Assembly (NCBI GenBank): GCA_019683805.1
Contig: JADGHQ010000013.1
Coordinates: forward strand, 1-44,690
DNA length: 44,690 nt
Direction: 5' to 3'
Source of the DNA: Thermoleophilaceae bacterium
GTDB lineage: Bacteria; Actinomycetota; Thermoleophilia; Solirubrobacterales; Thermoleophilaceae
The translations under genes were made by a program, and so were the position numbers. The notes below the pieces were generated by a model that saw nothing but the letters and a program-made list of their open reading frames with translations, had not been told where the DNA came from and searched no databases. Shown in pieces: positions 1 to 6,517 of the stretch. Every line of letters begins with the position of its first letter. Positions within the stretch are counted from its first letter, which is position 1.

Positions 1-60
1 CCCGGGGCGCCTATGGCCTCCCCCCCGGGGGCCCGGGGCGGGGGGGGGGCGCGCCGGCGC
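1..60. other. Low-quality contig edge
   Basis: The first ~60 bases are almost pure G/C with runs of seven C and about ten G. Protein similarity in the only plausible reading frame (the holA start) fades on entering this stretch. I read it as degraded sequence at an assembly end rather than biology. Confidence 0.6.
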
Positions 61-134
61 ACGCGGGCGCGCCACGAGTCGATCTTCGCGTCGTCCTCGC
101 CGGAGATCAGGTAGACGGGCTTGAGGCCGGCCAC
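1..134 (-). CDS. holA: DNA polymerase III subunit delta, N-terminal fragment (runs off the window)
   Basis: Starting at a GTG at 134 on the minus strand, the frame reads VAGLKPVYLISGEDDAKIDS, then WRA. This is the typical opening of HolA, the clamp-loader delta subunit (KPVYLxxGxD...). In actinobacteria holA normally follows comEC, and here it starts 34 bases after the comEC stop on the same strand, which supports the call. Only ~25 residues are credible; beyond about base 60 the sequence becomes homopolymeric. The rest of the gene lies outside the window. HolA is an AAA+-like protein that works with DnaX and HolB to load the beta clamp. The call rests on a short N-terminal match plus synteny. 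Confidence 0.6.
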   Translation of the reverse strand, partial: MAGLKPVYLISGEDDAKIDSWRARVRRRAPPPPRAPGGEAIGAP

Positions 135-168
135 GGGGCCGAGTCTACGGCGGCGCGCCGACCCGGCG

Positions 169-2550
169 TCAGCGCGCGGTCGAGACGATCATGCGCCCGT
201 CGCGGACCGTGAGCCGGACGGTGCCGTCGCGGTCGGTCCGGTACACGTGGGGCACGCGCCGGGCGAGCGCGGCGAGCGTCGAGGGCCGCGGGTGCCCGTA
301 GGGGTTGCCGGCGCCCACCTCGATCGCCGCCACCTTCGGCCGCAGGCGCTCGAGCAGGCGCGGCAGGCCCGGGTCGGCGCTCCCGTGGTGCGGCACCTTC
401 ATCGCGTCGACACGCGGGAGACGCAGCGGAAGCAGCGAGGGGCTCTCCGCGTCCGCTGAGAGCATCAGGTCGAAGCCGCCCTCGGAGACGACCGCCACGA
501 CCGCGCGCACGTTCGGGTCCTCGGGCGGAGGGCCGGGCGGACGCGGCCGCGGGGAGAGGATGCGGATGTCGAGCCGCCCCGCCCGCAGGCGCTGCCCCGC
601 GCGCGCGAGCACGCGCGGGACGCCGAGCCGGTCCGCCTCGCGCTCGAGCGCGACGAACGTCGGGTCGGTCGTACCGTCGCCGTTGTCGAGGAACAGGTCG
701 ACCGGGAAGCTGCGCAGCACCTCGGCGAGGCCGCCGTGGTGGTCGCGCGACTGGTGGGTCGCGACCACGGCGCTCAGGCGCCGGACGCCGAGGCGCCTCA
801 GCTTCAGCGCCACGCGCGCCTCGGGCGGGCCGCCGTCGAAGAGCACCGCGGCGCCCCCGGGGTCCTGGATCAGCGTCGCATCGCCCTGCCCCACGTCGAG
901 GAACGAGACGGTGAGCGCGCGCGGCGGGGCTGCGGGGCCGGTGGCCTGCCAGACGGCGGCGGCGACCGCGACGCACGCAGCGGCCCTGGCGGCGGCCCGC
1001 TCGGCGCGCGGCAGCCGGCGCCACTCGGCCGCGACGGCGTGCGCCCACGGCTCGAGCCGGGCGGCGCAGCGCGCCGCCGCCGCGCAGGCGCCCGCGATCG
1101 CCGCGTAGGCCGCGACGACGGCCGCGGGCGAGGGCAGCGACACCGCGAGCGTCGCGCCCGGCGCCGCCGCGAACCAGCGCGCCACCTGCTCGAGCCAGTC
1201 GAGCGGCACGCCGGCCGCGCGCCCGAGGAGCGTCTCGACCGACGCGGCGAGAGCGCCCGCCGGACCGCCCTCCGGCGCCACGGCGGCGAGCGCTATCTGG
1301 CCCATGCCGAGCCACATCGCGGGCGCGACGGCGGGCAGCGCCAGGAGGTTGGCGGCGAGCGACCAGGCGGGCAGCGTGCCGAAGTGGTGCGCGATCAACG
1401 GCGCGGTGGCGAGCGACGCGGCGAGCGTGGCCGCGAGCCCGTCGGCGACCGGCCGGGGCAGCGCCCCGAGCGCCCGCGCGAGCGGCGCGACCAGGGCGAG
1501 CATCCCCGCCACCGCCGCGAACGAGAGCTGCCAGCCGGGCTCCGCCGCCGCCCGCGGGTCGACGAGCAGCGTGACCGCGGCGGCGAGCGCGAGCGCGTAC
1601 CAGCGCGACGCCGCCCGACCGGCGAGCAGCGCGAGGAGTCCGGCCGCGCCCATCACGCCGGCGCGCTGCAGCGGTGGACCGGCGCCGGCGAGCGGCACGT
1701 ACACGCCGATCAGCGCGAGCAGGGCGACGGAGCGCGCTCGTAGGCCGAGCCCGGCGGCCGACAGCATCGGCAGCGCCAGCGCGCCGAGCAGCGCGACGTT
1801 CTGCCCTGACACCGCGATCAGGTGGGCGAGGCCGGAGCGGCGGAAGTCGTCGCGAGCCTCGGGCGCGATGCGGTCGTCCTCGCCGAGGACCATGCCCGCC
1901 GCGAGCGCGGCGTGGTCCGGCGAGAGCCCGCGCGCGAGCGCGCGCTCGGCGCGGCGGCGCAGCGCGTCGACGAGCGCCGCCGGGCCGCGCCCGCGCGGCG
2001 CCGCGCGCAGCGACTCGGCCGCAAGCACCGCCCCCACGCCCGTCGCGCGCAGGTGGCGCGCGTAGCCCTCGCCGCCCGGACCGCCCGGGAGCGGCTGGAG
2101 CAGGCCAGCCGCCCACGCACGATCGCCGCGCGACGCGAGTCCGCGCGGCACGCGGCCCGGGGAGCGGACGAGCACGCCGGCGCCGCGCGCGGTCCCGGAC
2201 AGGATGCGCGCCGCGGCGGACCAGCCGAAGCGCCCGGGGCGCGGCCGCTCCCGCAGCTCGAGCAGCGCGTCGATCCGCCGACCCGGGTGGAGACGCTCGA
2301 GCGGAGCGTCGAGCGCGGCGACCCGCGCCGCCCCGGCGCCCGCGCCGACGGCGACCGCGGCGGCGGCGAGCAGGCCGACGTGTCGGCCGCCGCAGCCCGC
2401 GCCGACGGCGCCCGCGGCCACGGCGAGCGCCGCGACCGCGGCGAGCGGAGCGCGGCACGCGAGCAGCCCGAGGACGAAGGCGCAGAGGCCGACGAGCTGC
2501 GGGCGCGAGCGCAGCTCGATCCGAAGCCTCTCGATCGCGTGCCCGCGCAC
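169..2550 (-). CDS. comEC: ComEC/Rec2 DNA-uptake channel with metallo-beta-lactamase domain
   Basis: A 793-residue polytopic membrane protein with a GTG start. Hydrophobic helices fill residues ~18-75 and ~215-480. The Competence domain signature HLIAVSGQNVALL is visible before the main helix bundle. A C-terminal MBL domain begins near residue 546 with the ComEC hallmark FLDVGQGDA. Its metal motif is THQSRDHHGG (~598-607), so the usual HxDxDH reads HxSxDH; a later KVPHHGS motif is present. ComEC forms the inner-membrane channel that imports single-stranded DNA during transformation, and the MBL domain is thought to degrade the non-transported strand. It sits downstream of comEA and a tiny Cys/His gene and upstream of holA, the standard actinobacterial order. 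A 189-base gap with no evident gene precedes it. Confidence 0.95.
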   Translation of the reverse strand: MRGHAIERLRIELRSRPQLVGLCAFVLGLLACRAPLAAVAALAVAAGAVGAGCGGRHVGLLAAAAVAVGAGAGAARVAALDAPLERLHPGRRIDALLELRERPRPGRFGWSAAARILSGTARGAGVLVRSPGRVPRGLASRGDRAWAAGLLQPLPGGPGGEGYARHLRATGVGAVLAAESLRAAPRGRGPAALVDALRRRAERALARGLSPDHAALAAGMVLGEDDRIAPEARDDFRRSGLAHLIAVSGQNVALLGALALPMLSAAGLGLRARSVALLALIGVYVPLAGAGPPLQRAGVMGAAGLLALLAGRAASRWYALALAAAVTLLVDPRAAAEPGWQLSFAAVAGMLALVAPLARALGALPRPVADGLAATLAASLATAPLIAHHFGTLPAWSLAANLLALPAVAPAMWLGMGQIALAAVAPEGGPAGALAASVETLLGRAAGVPLDWLEQVARWFAAAPGATLAVSLPSPAAVVAAYAAIAGACAAAARCAARLEPWAHAVAAEWRRLPRAERAAARAAACVAVAAAVWQATGPAAPPRALTVSFLDVGQGDATLIQDPGGAAVLFDGGPPEARVALKLRRLGVRRLSAVVATHQSRDHHGGLAEVLRSFPVDLFLDNGDGTTDPTFVALEREADRLGVPRVLARAGQRLRAGRLDIRILSPRPRPPGPPPEDPNVRAVVAVVSEGGFDLMLSADAESPSLLPLRLPRVDAMKVPHHGSADPGLPRLLERLRPKVAAIEVGAGNPYGHPRPSTLAALARRVPHVYRTDRDGTVRLTVRDGRMIVSTAR

Positions 2551-2739
2551 GCGCCGAAGCTATGGTGCCCGCGCGCACGCGTGTGCCTGCTGTGTTACGA
2601 GAGTGTGAGAGGTCGCCTACCGCCGCGGCACGCGCCCGTCGGCGGCACCGCGCGCCAGCCCGTCAGGGCCGCGGCGGACGCGCCCTTCGGAGCCGCCGCC
2701 GGAGCAGCGACGCCGAACAGTGGGGCCCTCGCGGAGCCG

Positions 2740-2910
2740 TCAGGCAGGCGGCTTCGACCCGGGGCGCGGCGCGCGGCACGTCCCCGCGTGGATCGCCCGC
2801 GGCTCGCCATGCCGGAAGCTCGCGAGAATATGGTCGCCGGGCTTCAGGTGGGCGTGGCAGATCGCACACGTCATCCCGCAGTAGCGACTCCCGCTCTCGA
2901 CCACGAGCAT
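2740..2910 (-). CDS. Small Cys/His protein (56 aa), possible zinc-binding, between comEA and comEC
   Basis: An ATG at 2910 is preceded by a strong Shine-Dalgarno (AAAGGGAGG, 6 bases from the start), which makes this short frame credible. It encodes 56 residues. Cys11, Cys15, Cys18, His19, His21, His27, His34, His41 and Cys45 crowd the middle (YCGMTCAICHAHLKPGDHI, then HAGTC). CxxCH followed by further His and Cys suggests a single zinc knuckle or treble-clef-like site. The frame stays open upstream to 3018, but the SD favours 2910. It lies on the same strand as comEA (157 bases upstream) and comEC. I do not recognise a family. Transcription with the competence genes is inferred from position only. 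Confidence 0.6.
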   Translation of the reverse strand: MLVVESGSRYCGMTCAICHAHLKPGDHILASFRHGEPRAIHAGTCRAPRPGSKPPA

Positions 2911-3007
2911 CGTGTGCCTCCCTTTGCGCTCGTTGGTCTGGATACAGCCATCAACTAAGACGATAGGACTCGTCCCGGCGGACGGATCGGCGTCCCGCTC
3001 TCCGTTG

Positions 3008-3031
3008 TTGGGGTACACCCGTTGTCCCCAA
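3008..3031. promoter_or_regulatory. Inverted repeat between comEA and the small Cys/His gene
   Basis: Arms TTGGGG (3008-3013) and CCCCAA (3026-3031) are separated by 12 bases, just downstream of the comEA stop and ~100 bases upstream of the small gene. On the minus strand a TATCGT/TTAGTT patch lies further downstream near 2955-2970 and could hold a -10. This may be an operator or a weak intercistronic hairpin; there is no T-tract. Low certainty. Confidence 0.25.
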
Positions 3032-3067
3032 ACCCAGGGAGCCCAAACTCGCGCAGCGCGCGGAGGC

Positions 3068-3688
3068 TTACGGCACGACCGCGTCCCTCAGCGCCGCGAG
3101 GCGCTTCTCGCCGATCCCCTCGACCTGGGCGAGCTCGTCGACGGAGCGGAACCCTCCGTGCTGCGCGCGGTACTCGAGGATCCGCTGCGCGAGCGCGGGA
3201 CCGATGCCGTCGAGCGCGTCGAGCTGCTCGGCGGTCGCCGTCGAGAGGCTGACGGGCGCCCCGCCGCCCGCAGCGCCCACCCCGGTCGCGCCGGCAGCGG
3301 GCGTGCCGGCCGGTCCGACGCCGCGCTCCGGCACCACGACCTGCTGCCCGTCGCGCAGGCGGGCGGCGAGGTTGACGCCCGTGAGGTCGGCGCGCCGCAG
3401 AAGCCCGCCAGCGCGCGCGACCGCGACCGCGACGCGCGCCCCCGCCGGCACGCGGTAGAGCCCCGGTTGCCGCACCGCGCCCGCGACCGCCACGAAGATG
3501 CGCCGCCGCGGGGCGCGCCCGTGGCGGCTCGCCGCCGCGGACGGGCGCGCGCCCGCCGGCTCGTCGAGCGAGACGCTCGCGACCGCGCCGCCGCCCCCGC
3601 CGTGCCCGAGCGCGCGCCAGGCGACGAAGGCGAGCACGAGCGCGATGGCGGCCCAGGCACCGATCCGGATGCGCGTCGTGTCGTCCAC
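3068..3688 (-). CDS. comEA: ComEA competence DNA-binding protein
   Basis: 206 residues. One transmembrane helix at ~8-26 anchors the protein. A low-complexity Gly/Ala linker follows, then an SLBB-type domain at ~64-122 (VAVAGAVRQPGLYRVP... QVVVPERG) and a C-terminal helix-hairpin-helix pair at ~147-206 (VSLSTATAEQLDALDGIGPALAQRI... GIGEKRLAAL). This is the standard Gram-positive ComEA layout. ComEA binds incoming double-stranded DNA at the outer face of the membrane and hands it to ComEC, encoded just downstream. The start is an ATG. The gene is divergent from the OsmC-like gene with 64 bases between starts. Confidence 0.93.
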   Translation of the reverse strand: MDDTTRIRIGAWAAIALVLAFVAWRALGHGGGGGAVASVSLDEPAGARPSAAASRHGRAPRRRIFVAVAGAVRQPGLYRVPAGARVAVAVARAGGLLRRADLTGVNLAARLRDGQQVVVPERGVGPAGTPAAGATGVGAAGGGAPVSLSTATAEQLDALDGIGPALAQRILEYRAQHGGFRSVDELAQVEGIGEKRLAALRDAVVP

Positions 3689-3752
3689 GAGGCGACCGTA
3701 CGCGGCCGCGCGTGGCGGGTGTGTGACGAGCGTGAGAAGATCGCGCCGCTTC

Positions 3753-4232
3753 GTGACCGTCCACCGTTACACGGCGCGCACGCTCTGGCGCGGCTCGACC
3801 TCGCTCGGCTGGGAGCGCTACGACCGCACGCACACCGCCGAGGCGCCGCCCGCCACCGCCTCGGTCACGCTCACGACCGGCGAGGAGCGCGGCAACCCCG
3901 ACCACCTCAACCCCGAGCAGCTCGTCGTGATGGCGGCCTCCTCGTGCCAGATGCTCTTCTTCCTGCACCTCGCGTCGAAGGCGCGCATCGACGTGGTCGA
4001 GTACCGCGACGAGGCGGTGGGCGAGATGCCCGACGACGACAGGCCGGTGCGCCTGACGCGGATCGCGCTGCGGCCGACGATCGTCGTGCGCCCGAGCCCG
4101 GGCGCGCCGCCCCCCAGCGAGGACCGGATCCGAGCGCTCTGCGAGCTCGCGCACCGCGAGTGCTACATCGCCAACAGCCTCAACGGCGAGGTGACGGTCG
4201 AGCCGCGGCTCGAGGTCGCGTCGGCTCCCTAG
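3753..4232 (+). CDS. OsmC/Ohr-family protein
   Basis: 159 residues from a GTG at 3753 (VTVHRYTARTLWRG), chosen because OsmC-family proteins of this type begin MTVHRY; GTG at 3732 is an alternative. The family thiols are present: Cys65 in AASSCQMLFFLHLA and Cys137 in RECYIANSL. This pair is the peroxidatic and resolving cysteine arrangement of Ohr/OsmC organic-hydroperoxide reductases. The sequence resembles the OsmC-like rather than the strict Ohr branch, so the physiological substrate is uncertain. It is divergent from comEA. Its TAG stop overlaps the TAG stop of the convergent acylphosphatase gene in a shared CTAG (4229-4232). Confidence 0.85.
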   Translation: MTVHRYTARTLWRGSTSLGWERYDRTHTAEAPPATASVTLTTGEERGNPDHLNPEQLVVMAASSCQMLFFLHLASKARIDVVEYRDEAVGEMPDDDRPVRLTRIALRPTIVVRPSPGAPPPSEDRIRALCELAHRECYIANSLNGEVTVEPRLEVASAP

Positions 4233-4504
4233 CGGACCTCGAAGCCCGACAGGCCGCGCGGCTCGAGCTCGGTCTCCTCCAGGCGCTCCACCCAGGCGCC
4301 GCGCGGCCCCTCGCGGCAGAACTCGATGAGCGCCCGCACCGCGTCCGCCTCGCCCTCGAGCACCACCTCGACGCTCCCGTCGGGCAGATTGACGGCCCAC
4401 CCGGAGACGCCGAGGCCCAGGGCGCGCCGGCGCACGCTCTCGCGGAAGAACACGCCCTGCACGCGGCCGCGCGCGATCAGCCGCCTTGCGACGGCCGCGC
4501 TCAC
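4229..4504 (-). CDS. acyP: Acylphosphatase
   Basis: 91 residues from a GTG at 4504. The acylphosphatase signature is complete: GRVQGVFFRESVRRRA near the N terminus with catalytic Arg21, then GWAVNLPDGSVEVVLEG with catalytic Asn39. It hydrolyses carboxyl-phosphate bonds such as acetyl phosphate or 1,3-bisphosphoglycerate. The GTG overlaps the TGA of the upstream decarboxylase gene (GTGA, 4501-4504), so the two are probably translationally coupled at the end of the leuS operon. A longer open frame reaches 4762, but its extra residues are an out-of-frame shadow of the decarboxylase. Confidence 0.9.
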   Translation of the reverse strand: MSAAVARRLIARGRVQGVFFRESVRRRALGLGVSGWAVNLPDGSVEVVLEGEADAVRALIEFCREGPRGAWVERLEETELEPRGLSGFEVR

Positions 4505-6033
4505 GAGCGGCGCTCCGCCGCCACCCTGATCGTCGCGAAGCTGCGATCGCTCGCGCCCCGGAGGGTGCCGCCGAGCCGCAGCGTCTGCTGGATGTACTCG
4601 ACTGTCTCGGCCGTGAGCTCCTCGCCCGGCAGCACGTTCGGGATCCCGGGCGGGTAGGCGGCGAGCGACTCCGCCGCCACGCGGCCCACCCCCTCGCGCA
4701 TCGGCACGACCTCCTGCGGGCCGAGGAAGGCCTCGCGCGGGGTCATCACGAGGCGCCCCCACGGGGGCGGCGGGGCGAAAGCGTCGCGCGCGCGGTCACC
4801 CGGCGCGTCGAGCGAGCCGACCGCGCGGCGCAGCGCCTCGACCAGCCGCACGCCCTGCTCGGCGGCGCTCTCCCCCATCCCGAACACCGCCACGATCACG
4901 TTCTCGCCGTAGAGCTCGAGGTTGATGTCGGCGTCGCGCAGGACGATCGGCGCGATGTCGTAGCCCGTCGCCCCGGTGCCGCGCACGTCGATCACGAGCC
5001 TGAGCGGGTCGTAGGCGTGCACGCCCGGCCGGCCGGAGATCCGCTCGTCGAGGACGTCGAGCCCCGGCACCTCGCGCACCGCGGCGCGCGCCGCCTCCAG
5101 CGCGCGCAGCGTCTCCCCCAGCAGCTCCGGCCCGTGGACGGCGGCCTGGCGGCGGGCGGCGTCGAGCGAGCCGAGCAGCAGCGAGCTCGGGCTCGTCGAC
5201 TCGACGAGCGTGACGCAGCGGTCGACGACGCTCGGGTCGAGCAGGCTGCCGCGCCCCAGGTGCAGCATGGCGGACTGCGTGAGCGAGCCCACGATCTTGT
5301 GGATGCTCGAGATCACTAGGTCGGCGCCGAGCGAGAGCGCGTGCGCGGGGAGCTCGTCGCTGAAGGCGAGGTGCGCGCCCCAGGCCTCGTCCACGACGAG
5401 CGGCAGGCCGCGCGCGTGGGCGACCTCCGCGAGGCCCTCGACGTCGGCGACCGCGCCGAAGTAGGTCGGCGAGACGACGAGCGCTCCCACCGCTCCCTGC
5501 GTCTCGTCGAGCGCGCGCTCGAGCGCGGCGGGCGTGATGCAGTGCGCGATCAGGAGCTCGGCGTCGATCTCCGGCGCCACGAACGTCGGCCGCATGCCCG
5601 ACAGGACCAGCCCGTCGATCGTGCTCGAGTGCACGTTGCGCTGCACCACCACGCGGTCCCCGCGGTGAGCTAGCGCCAGGCAGGCGACGTGGTTGCCCTG
5701 CGAGGCGCCGTTGATCAGGAACCACGTGCGCTGCGCGCCCCAGGCCTCGGCGGCGAGGCGCTGCGCCTCGGAGAACGGCGTGGGCTCGGGGCCCGTGTCG
5801 ATGCCCTGGGTGAGCGCCGGGATGTCGATCGCGAGCGCGCGCTCGCCGAGCGATTCGCGCAGGCCCGGGTCGGCGCCGACGCCGCCCTTGTGGCCGGGGA
5901 CGTGGAAGCGCCCGGGGCCGCGCGCGGCGTAGGCGCGCAGCGCGTCGAGGTACGGGGCGTCGTCCCGGGCCGCGCGGGCGCCTTCGGTGTCCCCCGGCCG
6001 GAGCCCGGCCGCGGCGCGTTCCGCGTTCGCCAT
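4501..6033 (-). CDS. Orn/Lys/Arg decarboxylase, fold-type I PLP enzyme
   Basis: 510 residues, close to the ~490 of short Gram-positive SpeA-type enzymes. The N-terminal PGRFHVPGHKGG motif (~40-51) and TPFSEAQ are typical of the family. The PLP site is seen as Asp215 in PLVVDEAWGAH and the Schiff-base Lys246 in SSIHKIVGSLTQSAM. The small domain follows (VHAYDPLRLVIDV... GYDIAPIVLRDADINLELY). It probably decarboxylates arginine or lysine to agmatine or cadaverine; substrate choice cannot be read from the motifs. It starts at ATG 6033, 15 bases after the LOG-like gene, and overlaps acylphosphatase by GTGA. The same operon appears to begin with leuS. Confidence 0.87.
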   Translation of the reverse strand: MANAERAAAGLRPGDTEGARAARDDAPYLDALRAYAARGPGRFHVPGHKGGVGADPGLRESLGERALAIDIPALTQGIDTGPEPTPFSEAQRLAAEAWGAQRTWFLINGASQGNHVACLALAHRGDRVVVQRNVHSSTIDGLVLSGMRPTFVAPEIDAELLIAHCITPAALERALDETQGAVGALVVSPTYFGAVADVEGLAEVAHARGLPLVVDEAWGAHLAFSDELPAHALSLGADLVISSIHKIVGSLTQSAMLHLGRGSLLDPSVVDRCVTLVESTSPSSLLLGSLDAARRQAAVHGPELLGETLRALEAARAAVREVPGLDVLDERISGRPGVHAYDPLRLVIDVRGTGATGYDIAPIVLRDADINLELYGENVIVAVFGMGESAAEQGVRLVEALRRAVGSLDAPGDRARDAFAPPPPWGRLVMTPREAFLGPQEVVPMREGVGRVAAESLAAYPPGIPNVLPGEELTAETVEYIQQTLRLGGTLRGASDRSFATIRVAAERRS

Positions 6034-6048
6034 GGAGGCGAGTCTAGG

Positions 6049-6507
6049 TCAGCGAGCGGCGAGCTCGAGCGCCCGCGCCGCGGCCTCCTCGGCGGACGCG
6101 ACGCGAACGACGCCGACGATGTCCCAGGTCGAGAGCCCCACCACGGGCTTCCCCGCCTTCAGGGCGAGCGCGATCTCCGAGAGCGTGCCGAACGCCCCGC
6201 CGATCGCGACGAGCGCGTCCGCGGCGCGCACGACGAGCGCGTTGCGGGCCTCGCCGAGGCCGGTCGGGACCGCCACGTCGACGTAGGGGTTCGCCGCGCG
6301 GCGGTCGCTCCCGGGCAGCAGCCCGAGCGTCGCGCCGCCCGCCTCCTTGGCGCCGCGGCAGGCGGCCTCCATGACCCCACCGAGGCCGCCGCAGACGAGG
6401 AGCGCCCCCGCCTCGGCGAGCCGTCGCCCCACCTCGCGCGCGGCCTCGCGCTCCGCGTCCGACCCCTCCCCCGGTCCCGCAACCGCAACCTGGAGCCGCG
6501 CGGACAT
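6049..6507 (-). CDS. LOG-like Rossmann nucleotide-binding protein (TIGR00725/YvdD-like)
   Basis: 152 residues. The fold is shown by VAVAGPGEGSD at the N terminus, a glycine turn CGGLGGVMEAAC (39-50), the pair Arg88-Asn89 in GLGEARNALVVRAADA, and GGAFGTLSE (103-111) in place of the plant/bacterial LOG PGGxGTxxE motif. LOG proteins release free cytokinin-type bases from nucleoside monophosphates. Members of this SLOG-type subgroup are often mislabelled lysine decarboxylase, and their substrates are mostly unknown. It sits 10 bases after leuS and 15 before the PLP decarboxylase, so it is co-transcribed. I call the fold with confidence, not the reaction. Confidence 0.82.
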   Translation of the reverse strand: MSARLQVAVAGPGEGSDAEREAAREVGRRLAEAGALLVCGGLGGVMEAACRGAKEAGGATLGLLPGSDRRAANPYVDVAVPTGLGEARNALVVRAADALVAIGGAFGTLSEIALALKAGKPVVGLSTWDIVGVVRVASAEEAAARALELAAR

Positions 6508-6517
6508 GGTGAGGCGC

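Noticed and set aside
107-2578. An 823-residue Arg/Ala-rich open frame overlapping comEC
   Set aside because: It lies in another frame of comEC, has no domain and is the usual product of high GC leaving alternative frames open.
6049-6507. Annotation as lysine decarboxylase
   Set aside because: The Rossmann GGxxG and GGAFGTLSE motifs show a LOG-like nucleotide-binding protein; no PLP lysine is present.
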